Source: Canna indica (lineage: Eukaryota > Streptophyta > Magnoliopsida > Zingiberales > Cannaceae). Taken from it: a stretch of DNA of 64,000 nucleotides. Positions 12,080 to 22,858 of the stretch are shown here, one piece after another; within the stretch, counting starts at the first letter, position 1; each line of letters begins with the position of its first letter. The notes under the pieces were generated by a model. The model made no database searches, was not told the origin of the DNA, and saw only the letters and a program-made list of their open reading frames with translations. The stretch lies in NCBI GenBank assembly GCA_034359265.1, contig CP136892.1, positions 14,990,501-15,054,500 of the forward strand, written 5' to 3'. Both the position numbers and the translations under genes were made by a program.

Positions 12080-13464
12080 AACATGAAATCTTTAGTACTC
12101 AAATAACTTTGGGTCCTTGGGGGTTAGAGGGCTTAGCTACCCAAAGTGCCTTAACACCACTTGAGTTCATCTTAAATGCACAATAATAAATGACATGCTT
12201 GTAAACATCACAACAAAAGCAATGTCCATTAAATATCTTTTTATTTTTGCTATGAACATGAGATTTATTATTAGAATGCTTGTCATTTGAACTAAGATGA
12301 GCATGAGCATTCTTGATAGAAACATTCATCTTCTTATGATCATGAGGTCTAGAGGTAGAATACTTAACATGATAAGCATGAGATGCATGAGTATTATCAA
12401 AAGTGTTATTTCTCCTTTATGGATTCTTAAAGGTAGAAACTTTTGTAAATTCATTTACCTTTTTACTCAATACTAAAACATCCTTTTTCAAGTCATTCAT
12501 GGATTTATATAAAACATGCATTTGAGATTTTAACATAAGATTTTTCTTATTGATTTTTGAGTTTTCATTTTTCAAAATCTCATTCTCAATTTTGAAACCA
12601 TTTTTCAAGTTATCATTTTCAAGCTTTAAGTCCTTAAGCTAAAGTTTCAACATATCATGACAAGGATCAAATGAGCTAGATTTCAATTTCTCATTTTCTA
12701 ATTCTAGAGCATGCATATGTGAACTAAGTCTAGAATTCTCATTTTTAATCATTTTGTTTTCCTTATCCTTTTTCAAGAGCAAGGCATACATGTTTTTATA
12801 CTCATCCATCAATTCATCAAAATCATGAGAGCTAGATGAGTTAATACTATCATTACTATTAACATGACTAGAATGAGAGGAGTGTACCTCATTGTTATCA
12901 TTCATGAGGCATTCTTTTGAGATAACTTCATAGTCATGGCAAGAGGCTTCACTTGACTGGAATGAGGATGTGGAAGCATTCGACCTCTTCTTTGCATTGT
13001 TCTTCATAGTATGTCAGTTCTTCTTCACATGCCCTTTTTCTTTGCACACATGGCAAATCACCTTTATTTTTTGATTTTTAGTGCTCTTATGACTAGAGGC
13101 ACTATGGGCTTCAAAAACCATATTAGTATTAGGTGGATGACAATTGTCATCACTCCCCTCATCAAACGTATTGAGCTCTTCGGTTTTTGCATAATTATAA
13201 AGCATGTTTAAGGTAGCCCAAATATCGAATGCGGAAGAACAATGCATGATCTTTTCAAAGACATTATTTTTCAAAGAACAAAATATCAATTTGTTCTTGG
13301 GTCCATGCATTCATGTCTTCCTTAGATTCAATATATTTAATTTTTACCATGTTAAAAACACCTAAATCTTGAGTCTTTAAGAAGGTGTACATCCTAGACT
13401 TCCAAAGACCAAAGTTCGAGGCATCGAACCTAGGAGGTGAAGACGCTAAACTCTCTAGTGTCAT
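12080..13464 (-). pseudogene. Degenerate Copia gag (SIRE/Maximus-like)
   Basis: The minus-strand start near 13464 reads 'PPRFDASNFGLWKSRM', the typical N-terminal gag motif of this Copia group. At about 13020-13055 is a CX2CX4HX4C knuckle ('CHVCKEKGHVKKN' then Cys). Coiled-coil Asn/Lys/Glu-rich segments follow (12.4-13.0 kb). A second knuckle 'CFCCDVYKHVIYYC' and a 'KALWVAKPSNPQGPK' stretch lie at 12.1-12.25 kb, matching the two-knuckle layout of SIRE gags. Frameshifts and stops break the frame at least three times, so no intact protein is expected. Confidence 0.8.
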
Positions 13465-13518
13465 TTTTTGGATCGAGAGACGATGTAGAGGAGATGGTGA
13501 AATATCAAACTACGACCC

Positions 13519-13532
13519 GCTTTGATATCAAT
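13519..13532 (-). promoter_or_regulatory. Primer-binding site of the SIRE-like element
   Basis: Minus-strand TGATATCAAAGC directly inside the 5' LTR matches the Met-tRNA-type site TGGTATCAGAGC at 10 of 12 positions. It sets the element's orientation. Confidence 0.75.
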
Positions 13533-14807
13533 TGTTGGTGAAATAGCCACACTAGAGGGGGGTAAAGAGTGTGTTAACTAATCAATTCGCCTAAACCCAT
13601 TTTTAATAGTTTCTTAATTTACTTAGGCAATTCACAATTGACGACTAAATGTGGAAGCGAGTAATAAAGATAAGCAATCCGATACACAAAGAAAAAAAAT
13701 GCTAACACAAGTATTTATAGTGGTTCGGGCCCAATGCCTACTCCACTACCTAAGCACCCCGCTTAGGATTTTCAAACTTAGGTTTACTAGATTATATTGT
13801 TTCCCTTACAAAGAGGACTTTACATTGGAAAGTCTTCGCTCTCAAACCGAAGGCACTTCCACACCCGAAAGTATCTCGCCTTCCAACCGAGAGCACTCTC
13901 CCACCTCAACCTAAGGGACAACTCAACTAATCCTAGTAAACTAAGTTTACACTGGTGAATTTAAGCCTTAATACCAAGGCAACCACCAACTCAAACAACC
14001 TAGCACTCTAGGTTTACACAAACTCACATACAATGAAATAACAAGAAAATACAATATAAAATGGAGCAATAAATCAAACAATAAAGTACTTAGCTCCACA
14101 ACAAGATTCCTAGCTTCCTCTTGATGCCTGTGATGATGTAACAATGAAGGTAAGGCTCAATCAAATAGATGAAAGGTTTAAGCTAGAGTTTTCACAAGAT
14201 TGGCTCAATAAGGGCTTATGATTGATCAAAAGAATGTCTCAAAGATAGTATAAGTGATCAAGACAGGGGAGGAAGGCTCTCATGGCCTTATATTTATAGG
14301 CCATGAAGAGTAGAGAAGCACCTCTCTTCTAAACGGGCGAATTTTTGCCTGTTACCGACCGCTCGAGCGACCATAGCATTCTGCTCGTTCTAGGCAACGT
14401 TCGGTCGACCGATCCTTAAGGATTACCCCCCATTTGGATTCAATAAAAATATATAAAAAATCAAAATCCTTAAGAATCAAAATCTAGTTTTTAGGGTCTA
14501 GTACAAATTTTCGAAAATAGAAATTTTCTAATCTCCCGGGTCAAATATGGGTATGCTAAAGGCTTCCAATTATTTTTAAAAAATATCTCATTATCTAGTT
14601 TTTACCCATGGAACAATTATCGCCACTTTTGTGTCAAGAAAATGTCTAGGTCATATAGCCCTCCAAGTAGCTCCCTAGGCTTAGTGAATTTTAGGGCGAT
14701 TTTGGAGTTTTCATATTTTGGGATTTGAGTTTGGTTTATGGGTTCTTTGCATCATAAAGTTGATTACATCACATTCTAGACACCCTAAACCTAAACTCTA
14801 ACTTTCC
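13533..14807 (-). repeat. 5' LTR of the SIRE-like element, truncated
   Basis: Matches 7728-9072 of the other LTR, apart from a shorter GC-rich palindromic stretch. It stops at '...aactttccg' where viral sequence begins. The last ~164 bp of the LTR are missing and were not found on the far side of the provirus. Confidence 0.85.
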
Positions 14808-16444
14808 GTAACATACCTTGGTTCGTATATTTGAACAAGGTTGGCTGTCAATCTGGATAGTGCATCAGCCAGTGTGTTTAACTTTCCATCTATGTGTTCG
14901 AAATGAACTTGGACACCTGTTCCTGTGATAAAATCAACAAAAAATATCCATCTGACCCGAGATGGTTTATTCTGTGCGGACTTATTATAGAAACTTATAA
15001 TTGCCTGACAATCTGTCCTGAGGGTTATTTCCTCTTGATCTAAATAGTAAATTTTCAGAGCCCTCAGTGTTTCCATGCATGCATATATCTCCGCATCAAT
15101 AGTGGATTTCAGAACTGGGAACTTTCCACTAGCGTAAGCACATACCTTTTCTGTGCTTCTTGGGTCATGTTTCTTAGGCTTCCATTTGCATATACCACCC
15201 CATCCTTCCATACATCCATCTGTCTCCAGAATTATGTAGGCGTTCTGTGGTGGTAATTCTAAGTCTGGGAGCTCTTGGACCAATCCTTTGATCTTTGTGA
15301 TTAACTGTTGGTCAGATTGCTTAATTCTCTTATCGTCGTGCGGGCTTGTTTTTGAATATAATGGTCCTAGAAGGGTTCCCAAGTTGGGAATGTAGGACCT
15401 GGCATAATTCAGTATGCCCAACCATGATCTGAGCCCTGCCTTGCTCTTCAATTTCTCCTCATCAAAACTAATTATCTTTTTAATGATGTGCGGCTGGAGC
15501 TTAATTTTGCTACTTCCAATTATAGCTCCTAAGAACTCAATTTTCTTAGTGGCGATCTTCATCTTGGTAGGGGACAAGACTAATCCCCATTTCTCACATA
15601 TTTTTAACATCGTCTTCAGATGTTTGGCGTGCTGCTCTTCATCCTCAGAAAATATTAGGATGTCATCGATATAAACGGCTATGAAATCTTCGGTTCCCTT
15701 GAAACATTGGTCAATTTTTCTCTGGAAAATGGCAGGTGCATTTTTCAAGCCGAATGGCATTACCAGCCATTCATACAGTCCTCCTGGTACGGTAAAGGCT
15801 GTCCAAGGTATAGAACTTGGATCCATTGCGACTTGATGAAAGCCGCTCTTCAGATCAAATTTTGAGAAGATCTTGCTATTACCGATTTTCTTGAGAATGG
15901 TGTTTATACCCGGGAGACTATACTGGTCCTTGTGGGTATTATCATTCAAAGTTTTGTAATTGAATACCATTCTTTCTTTGCCTTTGATCTCCTTCTTTGT
16001 TATCGGGTCTATACTGGTACCCGAATTGACCATTATTGCCATCATCCTGTGACGACTCGTACTAGGTCTTATGGCTCCAATCTTCAATAGAGCTTTGATA
16101 TGCCTCTCGAATTGTTCTTTCATCATGGGGGTGACGTGCTTAAGTGGTTTATCCTGTATGGTGAGGTCAGGATTAATGATATCTAACTTGCAAGTTACCT
16201 GATTTTTGGCCCAATGTTGGGTCGGGTTTTCTCCAATAAACCCTTGATCTACTAGCCTTTTTGGTAACGGGCTGAACTTCCTTTTGAATTCTTCAGATTC
16301 CTTGAAGTGGTCGTAGGTAACTGCACTCTTTACCTCCAAATATTCTTCTTCAGACAAACTTAATTCGTCTATCGCAGCAGTTGCTGTTACTTCTGTGTCA
16401 ATTCTTGTGTTGATTGTTGTTACCTTCTTGTAGAATGTAACCAT
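14798..16444 (-). pseudogene. Viral polyprotein, reverse transcriptase and RNase H part
   Basis: A 548-codon open segment. RT landmarks in order: 'DLKSGFHQVAM' (about residues 197-207), 'MPFGLKNAP', and the catalytic YIDD at 15662-15673. RNase H follows, with 'ETDG', 'DAEIYACMETL', 'RTDCQAI' and 'ADALSR' carrying the expected acidic residues. In the family this enzyme copies pregenomic RNA into DNA and removes the RNA. The segment is one frame away from the upstream coat-protease ORF, and its ATG is not a natural start, since the family makes one polyprotein. The last few codons and the stop come from flanking LTR sequence. The catalytic residues look conserved despite the upstream breaks. 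Confidence 0.9.
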
Positions 16445-18977
16445 TTGTTCTTCTACGGACTCCTCCTTGCATGGCCCTTATGAAGTTACACCCTATTAGC
16501 ATCTGAATGCCATCCCTTTTTCCCATGGGGAAGGCATAGGTGAATGGGATTTTGAACTTGTTGTCTTCGATGGACATCTGTCCATTTTTAAGCTTCATTC
16601 TTGCTGTCTGCTGTGAATTTACTCCATTGATCAGGATCGGGTAAGCACTAGGTTCTAGTGCTTCTGCTGGTATTGAATCTTGATCTATACAGCATACAGT
16701 AGCTCCTGTATCCAGGATGGCTTGAACTTTAAAGTTCTTAATTCCTGGGATTTCCATGTATATTTCCATATTGTATAGTCTGTTTAAGATCCTTCTCCCT
16801 CTTTTAGGATCAGGGAATATGGAGTGTGCTTCTATCTTATTATGCATAGTGATTTCTTCCTCATTATGCATGGTAATTTCCTCCGATAGGATATTCACTA
16901 TTTCTTTGAAAATAATTCCTTTATGTTCTTGCTTGCTTGTAGAGACTTCTTCTTTTGCTGGGTATTTACCTTTCAGCATTATTCTTTCATGTTCCTGGTC
17001 GAGTTTCATATTGCTAAACTCTCCTTCCAGGTCAGCCATGTCTTGACTTAGTCTTAACTCATCAATTTCCTCTTTCAGTCTCTGGTTTTCTGCCAAAAGG
17101 TATCTTGTGTACTCGAGCAGTTCCTTGATGAGACTATCCTTGTCATCATATGGCATAAAGTTTGCCCTTTTTATGATGATTTTTCTCCCTAAGTTGAATC
17201 TTGAACACATTGGACATACTGTCAGCAGGCAAATCCTGCAGTGTGATCTCATCCTGGAGTTCGTAGGTTCTTTGCAATAAGTGCATCTTTCACAACCCTT
17301 AGTTATCTCTGGGTTGTTATCCTCCCATTTATGCACACATTTATTCATCTTGTTAGGTAATGTCACCTTTGTTCTCCATGTGTGAGGTTGTTCTCCTTCA
17401 GATTTTTCTTCCGAGATTATGACAAACGCGGTTTCATATGACATTTCCCTAAGTTCTGCGACAAGGGTCTGTGCCATTCCAACTTCTCCCTCTGAAAACG
17501 AGCAAATAGCATCACTGTCTGGCTCATCTTGTTCCACTGAGACAACATCCCAGTTGTCAGATAGTTCCAGGTTTTCAATTATGGCCGCTCTTGCAATGTT
17601 TCCTTGCTTCTTGCGGTATTCCCGGGCAAAGTGCCCCTCTTCTCCGCATATAAAACATTTGCAACGTCTCACCTTATCAGAATGCTTCCTCTTAAATATT
17701 CTGACATGAGTGTCATGTGGTTTACCTTTGTATGTCCTAGCTTTTCTAAGACCATACTTCTTTTCTTTCTTGTAATACCCTGGTATGGGTATTTTCTTGC
17801 ATATTGTGAGATCCTTCAGGCTCATTTGGAAAGCTGCTCTTTTGCATTGCTCTTCCAAGTATTGATATGTAAAATGGATTCTTGGGAAGATTCCTAGAGT
17901 ATTTCCTGGATGCTTCTCTGCAAATGCTAATTCCAATTCCTTTCCAATAATCGGAGGCATTTTCCGAAATTTTTTTTCCGATAGTTCTGGAGATACATAC
18001 ATTCTGCCTGATCTGGCTGCTAAGACTTTGAAGTCGTTTATGTATTCAAATAGGTCTTTCACGTTGTGGCATGAGAGTCTTTCAAGGTCATTGTACGCCC
18101 TGTTTTGTTCCTCCGTGGATCCTGTTGTTGGATCCTCTAATAAGAACATCCTTCTTATCTGAGAAAGAATATTCTGAGGGTCATCTGCAATGTTAGTCAG
18201 TTCATCATACTCATTGGGAAAGGCCATTCTCCACCGTATCCATGTCTTTTTCTCAGTTTCCCCTAGCAAGTTCTCAATGTAACACATTTTGGACTTATTG
18301 TTAGTCCAATTTTTCTCATTGATTAGGTTCAGAGTAATTGATTCCCATCTGGAAATCACATCGCTGTATTGTCCTACATTTTCAGGTAGGACCAGTATTA
18401 CTCCTACATTGGCCTGAGCCGCTGGTAAGTTGAATTTTTCATTGTGTTGCTTTGAATACCCACCTCTGAGATTGTTCAGCCTGGATTGGATTACTGGGAT
18501 ATTGTTATTCGAAGGAGGCTGTCTTGAGCTTGGGGGGTACATTGCTGGTCTCATGATGGGTTCTGTAGGCAATCTGGTGAATGAAGATTCAGCGGTGGAA
18601 AATGCTGATTCTGTTATTTTCTTTGCCTTCTCTGTTTTCTTTGTGAGTTGTCTGATCATGGGGTAATCCATTTCAGCAGTATAAGCAATTTCATCCTGGT
18701 GTTGGGATTCATCCTCTTCCCTTCCCCTCTCAAAGAAAAATGGATTCCACCCATTTTCATCATTAGATTCTTCGTCAGATTCTTCTGACGTGTCCCATTT
18801 TGGTAATAGTGATTGGTCATCTATTACTTGGTCGTCTTCAAGTTGAAGCGACATGAGGTGCCTTAGAACTTCCAGGTCCTCATCCTCATCCTCTGATTGG
18901 CTATCATTGTCATATTCTGGGAGTTCTTCTGAGTCATCCCAGTTGCAGGTCATCATCATTGCTAATTCATGGTCCAT
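16398..18977 (-). pseudogene. Viral polyprotein, coat protein and aspartic protease part
   Basis: An 859-codon open segment. The acidic N-terminus is followed by a coat domain. Next is a zinc knuckle (17616-17657) whose fourth ligand is Tyr where Cys is expected (CX2CX4HX4Y). Then comes the badnavirus-type second cysteine motif at 17205-17284 (CTYC...CRIC...CPMC). The retroviral-type protease has DTGA at 16701-16712 within 'AILDTGATVCCID'. The frame shifts near 16,450-16,475, shortly after the protease 'GCNFIRAMQGG' segment, and ends at 16398 in the wrong frame. Upstream, an in-frame TGA at 19032-19034 separates it from the movement region. Confidence 0.9.
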
Positions 18978-19031
18978 TGCTTCATCATCACATGTATTTT
19001 CAGGTCTTACTGTGTCTGTGTAATCAGCAAA

Positions 19032-19940
19032 TCAAACTGAGAGAGTTCCATCAGTTCTTGCTGTAATTCTTGAAGTTTGCGGGTTTTGTGCACTTGTTAT
19101 AACTGCGGGTCTTATTACCCATTGTCTTCCTTGCAAATTTGTTGTTGATCGAATTTGTCCAGGAATCGCTCGGATTCCTCTGCTCGCCAAATGATCGGCT
19201 ATGTGCTGGACGTTGTACCGAAAGTTGGTGTGGCTACTATTGGACAGTCGTCCAATCAATGATTTAGAAAGCAGGAGGTTGCTTTCTCCTCCCTGCCAGC
19301 CTTGATAACCATGCGTCTGTAACACCAGTTGGATATGTTCCCTAAAATCATGTATGCTAAGGGTTATATCTGGTGCTGTATATGCCAGCTGTGTGCCGGT
19401 GTTTAAATCAATCTCCATAGAGCTGATAACAGCTCTATCATCCATCCATCTGGTGTCTCTTAGTAACACCAGAGCATTTACTCCTGCACTTCTTCTGTGC
19501 AGAGTGTGTAGGCGTACCATTATCATGCCTATATGAAGGTGTTGTAATCCTTCCTGAACCAAAAGGTTATAGCTTTGATCTGTGATGAAGGGCAACTCCA
19601 CCTGTGCTCCTTCGGTAACTAGTATCCTCTCGTCAGAGTAGTGTTGGTAGACTCCGTGCTGTCTTTCAGACCAGCCTGCTTGTTATAGAGTTTCAGCAGG
19701 TATCTGCTGGGCTCTCTGGTACTGTGATACTGTTAATTTAGCTTCAGGGTTCAGCTGAGATTCTAGACTTCTTCGGTAGTTTGTCCTGCCTCTGTTTGGT
19801 AGTCTTCTCTGGGCTTCGTGGCGTAGTCGGCTGCTTAGTCGGTAACCACGAATCTGATCGTCAATCGTCGGGTGAAGGTTGCTTTCTCTTCCCGAGATTG
19901 AGGGTCTTGGGTCAATCACTTCAGTTCTTGTAGAAGTCAT
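19032..19940 (-). pseudogene. Viral polyprotein N-terminus and movement protein part
   Basis: It starts at the ATG (19938-19940) that overlaps the stop of the P2-like ORF as ATGA, the usual badnavirus arrangement. An in-frame TAA (19683-19685) interrupts after 85 codons, and the same frame continues to 19032. The segment with 'TRWMDDRAVISSMEIDL' and 'HIQLVLQTHGYQGW' fits the 30K-type movement protein of badnaviruses, which enlarges plasmodesmata for virus passage. The TGA at 19032-19034 then cuts it from the coat region. The two stops make any full polyprotein impossible without readthrough. Confidence 0.85.
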
Positions 19941-20338
19941 TTTGCTTTTTCTTTTTCTATGTTGTAAAGTTCCTTGGGGTTCTTGAAAACAAATAGTTTT
20001 CCTTGGATTTTTGGAACTTTGGGGGCCGAAGGCTCTCCTATTTTGAGCTTTTGTAGGTCTTTAGTCAAGCTATCAATTGAACTCGCAAGTTCGGATGGTT
20101 GAGTGGTTGACTTTGCTTCCTTTAAAGTTTTAACTTCCTCTCTAAGGTCGTCAAGCTCTTCCTTGATCCTAACTATTAGTTGAATCAAGGTGTTCAACTG
20201 TTTGAACAAAGTTTCAGAGAACTTTTATGTTACTGTAGTAGGTTTTACGAATCCCTCTGCTGGTTGCCCAAGAGATTCAGTAGCTTTTAGCGCTTGTAAG
20301 TATGTGGTAGTGGCTGTTGTTAATCGCCAGTCACTCAT
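19937..20338 (-). pseudogene. Viral P2-like (virion-associated) ORF with a nonsense codon
   Basis: From ATG at 20336-20338 to the TGA at 19937-19939 is 133 codons plus stop, a normal size for the second badnavirus ORF. The opening 'MSDWRLTTATTTYLQALKA' and the later 'TLIQLIVRIKEELDDLREEV' coiled coil are in the family style; P2 is virion-associated and binds nucleic acid. Codon 38 is a TAA (20225-20227), so only the part after it is open. The Lys-rich C-terminus and the ATGA overlap with the polyprotein ORF support the identity. Confidence 0.82.
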
Positions 20339-20602
20339 TAACTAGGCTTAGGTTCTTGATGTTCTTAAGGATGTATTAAGCTGTATGTACTACTTTAAAC
20401 ATGAAGTAAATCAGGATTGCTTTTCTAGGTGCCTTCTTAAGATTACAAATGTAACGGGAATTTTTCCTCTCCGAGTACTTTTCCCTTCTTTATCGCCTAC
20501 CTTAAGTACACGTCTCCTAGATGCACAATCTAGATTTAAATCTGATAAAGCAGCAAGAAGCTAAATACAAGCTTTAAGAATAACAAGAATACCTGAAACC
20601 AA
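20339..20602 (-). other. Viral leader; P1 ORF absent
   Basis: Only about 264 bp separate the primer site from the P2-like start. Badnaviruses normally have a leader of several hundred bases plus a P1 ORF of well over 100 codons here. No open frame of that size exists; several stops lie in all frames. P1 and part of the leader have probably been deleted. Confidence 0.65.
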
Positions 20603-20614
20603 GCTCTGATACCA
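20603..20614 (-). promoter_or_regulatory. Viral tRNA-Met primer-binding site
   Basis: Minus-strand TGGTATCAGAGC, a 12/12 match to the initiator-tRNA complement, followed by TTGGTTTC. This is position 1 of badnavirus maps and the minus-strand discontinuity. Viral homology appears to begin exactly here. Confidence 0.88.
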
Positions 20615-20624
20615 GGTGGGATCA

Positions 20625-21265
20625 CCATTAAAGAATATTGATCGCTGTAAAGCACATGCTTTATTATAAAAGCTTCTAAATTTGGTCTCTTCCTCACTAG
20701 ATAAGGAATTAGTGGCCGTGCGTGTAAGTCTCTAGGGTATTAATTTCATTAAAAGTAAGCCTATATTGGAAATGACTCATACATTGATCATTAGATTCAA
20801 GATTATGCCAAACTGATTGCGCTGCCTCAAAGGACTCAATTTTCAATCCAAAAACTATGAAATTTAAACGACTTACATCTTCGCTCATGAGATTTATTTG
20901 GGATGGTAAACAAAAGTGGATTATGATCAGAAGCAATCCTGATAAGATGTATAACTTTATCACGTCCATAAAAATGTAACCAAGCTAAATTAGAGAAAAT
21001 TCAATATACGATGATCCCCAAACTGATTATTACACCAAGTATAAAAAGAACTAAAATATTTTTTAATAATAAAAATTAATTAAAGTGATTTCAGAAGCAA
21101 TCCTATTAGAATGTCTAACTTTAGCATGTCCATGAAAACGTAATTAAGATAAACTAGAAAAAATTTGATCTAATGTTATAAGTATACGAGAATCCTCAAT
21201 CCAATTATTACATCAAGTATAAGGAGAACCATAATATTTTTTAATTATAAAAATTAATTAAAGTG
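20625..21265 (-). pseudogene. LINE endonuclease C-terminal relic with tandem duplication
   Basis: The minus strand at 20709-20969 carries 'PSQINLMSEDVSRLNF' and 'SVWHNL', a LINE endonuclease/linker pattern, and the upstream 'RIASDHNP'-type block can be read near 20920-20945. About 165 bp is duplicated in tandem with divergence: 20925-21090 and 21092-21262 share 'agaagcaatcct', 'catgtcc/cacgtcc', 'accaagtataa' and a 3' 'attttttaat'. All frames are broken. The strand and order fit the RT relic at 0.3-2.15 kb. Confidence 0.65.
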
Positions 21266-22176
21266 ATTTCTTTTAATTAATTTTTATCATTAAAAAAATA
21301 TTGATTAAAAGTATAAAATACTGTACATCATCAACTTGCGATGACGTGATGATATTTATAATTAATTAAAATAATTAAGAGAGTTTGATGACTCATAGTT
21401 GATTGAGTAGTATTTCTATTTTTAAAAATAGATGGGGTGAGAGTTTAAGAGGTAAAGTATAGGGGATAAGAATGTAATTGTCACTCTTGCAACTATTCTA
21501 GGAATTTGTCACCCTTGTCTTTTTGATAGTTCATCAAAAGAAAGGGAAGTCACAAGAAGATTGAGAAACATTCATTTCACTCCAAATTTGTCATTAAGTT
21601 ACTTATATATGTTTTTATAGAATGTTGGTCACTTAGGGATAAAAATTAGCCTTGAAGTATCAAGACAGTAATCGGTTATTTCAATTTTCAATTCAACTCA
21701 ACATGTCCCAATTATATATTACAAAAATAAACTCAATACAACAGACAAGGATATGATTAGTGAATATTAATTTCTTAGGCCTCGTTTGTTTTACCAGATT
21801 AAGGAGGTGGGTTGGATTTTAAAATTCAATCCACTGCTGCAACAATGAATAAGAATCGGTTGAAACTCTCAACTTTATGTCTTCAAACAAATGCAAGATA
21901 TAGCTCGGACAAGTTCCATGATTTTTCATGAAGTCCAAAATTTCTTGCAAGAAACCCTTTAATTTCTATAGAATTAGTGTGGCCTACTCACATATATGCT
22001 CTCACTAAGCATGTCTAATTTGCAATAAATAAAGTTTACAAGGCTTTTCGAGGGTCTTTGCTCGTCTAATTTGTTAAGCTATTTATGTGGCCAATTGACG
22101 TGAAATATATTTTAAAAAAATTTCTTCCTCCTCCTGCACCTCCTCCCGTGACCCCTTCCTCGTCTCCCATCTCCTT
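21266..22176. other. AT-rich spacer with a short MITE-like piece
   Basis: No gene. A ~120-bp piece at about 21778-21900 has inverted ends (CTCGTTTGTTT ... CAAACAAATGCAAG). Pyrimidine-rich sequence at 22110-22176 is one arm of the larger inverted structure that resumes after the Copia insertion at 28302. Confidence 0.4.
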
Positions 22177-22497
22177 TGTTGTGTTTACCACTCAACTCAG
22201 GATCAAAGAAATGTGTCGGTCTAATCTGCAGACACTTATTTAATTGATGATTAAGCTTAAGGAAGAACAAGGAAGAACTCAATGCATCTCAGGAACTCAC
22301 ACAGAGAGAACTATGCTTACAAGAATAGTTTTCATAAGAGCTAAAATTTAAATATCTCACCTTATCTATTTATACTAGAAAAGTTATTTAACTAACAGAA
22401 GAATAAAAGTCTATTCTACCCTTACACTTTGACACCTTAAGCATACAGGTAAGATTATAAAAAAGTAAATGTACATATTTATTCAAACTACTCAATA
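22177..22497 (-). repeat. 3' LTR of the Copia element
   Basis: Starts TGTTGTGTTTACC and matches 27978-28296. A minus-strand TATAAATA box lies at about 22365. The polypurine tract follows at 22498-22510. Confidence 0.9.
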
Positions 22498-22499
22498 CT

Positions 22500-22858
22500 C
22501 CCCTCACAAGCTAGACCCGGAGAAAAGGATTCTTCAGACCAAGCTTGCTTACTAGTCTTTCATGCTACAATTGTGGAAATGACTTCGCGAGGATGTCAGC
22601 TGGCTGCTCCTTTCCTCATATATAAACAGGTTTTGTTTTACGTTACAAATATTTTTCAATGGCGAAGTAACAATCTATTTCTAAATATTTTGTTCTTTTA
22701 TGAAAAATAGGATCAGTAGTTATGTAGATTGCACTTTTGTTGTCACAGTAGATTGGAATTGGCAACTCTGTATTGAATCTTATCTCTTCCAAAAGCTTAA
22801 TAAATCAGGTTACTTCTGCTGAAACACTAGATAAAGCTCTAAACTAGCACTGGATTCA
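22500..22858 (-). pseudogene. Copia RNase H C-terminal fragment
   Basis: On the minus strand, broken frames give the Copia RNase H ending: an 'AEVT' segment, 'YCDNKSAI' near 22740, and 'RTKYLEI' near 22690. The upstream half of RNase H and the whole RT are absent. It abuts the integrase fragment at about 22,858, which marks an internal deletion. Confidence 0.75.

Larger units (their letters stand above)
7728..14807 (-). mobile_element. SIRE-like Copia LTR element with gag but no pol
   Basis: Two long terminal repeats beginning TGTTGGTGAAAT (7728-9236 and 13533-14807) enclose 4.3 kb. On the minus strand a primer site similar to the initiator-Met tRNA complement follows the 5' LTR. A polypurine run (AAAAAGGGAGAG) precedes the 3' LTR at 9237-9250. 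Gag segments with zinc knuckles lie at 12.1-13.46 kb. I could find no protease, integrase, RT or RNase H, so it is non-autonomous. The 5' LTR (right-hand copy) lacks its last ~164 bp, being cut at the junction with the viral sequence, so its outer target duplication cannot be tested. Confidence 0.85.
14808..20614 (-). mobile_element. Endogenous badnavirus-like pararetrovirus
   Basis: A 5.8-kb minus-strand segment with the badnavirus gene order: tRNA-Met primer site, a P2-like ORF, an ATGA overlap, then a long polyprotein with movement, coat, protease, RT and RNase H regions. The coat region has the second cysteine motif CX2CX11CX2CX4CX2C, which is regarded as typical of badnaviruses. The P1 ORF and the intergenic promoter region are absent. 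Three in-frame stops and one frame offset disable it as it stands. It is joined to LTR sequence on the left and LINE sequence on the right, so it lies in the host chromosome and is not episomal virus. Confidence 0.93.

Noticed and set aside
16756..17897. Plus-strand open frames across the viral coat region
   Set aside because: Antisense shadows of the minus-strand polyprotein.
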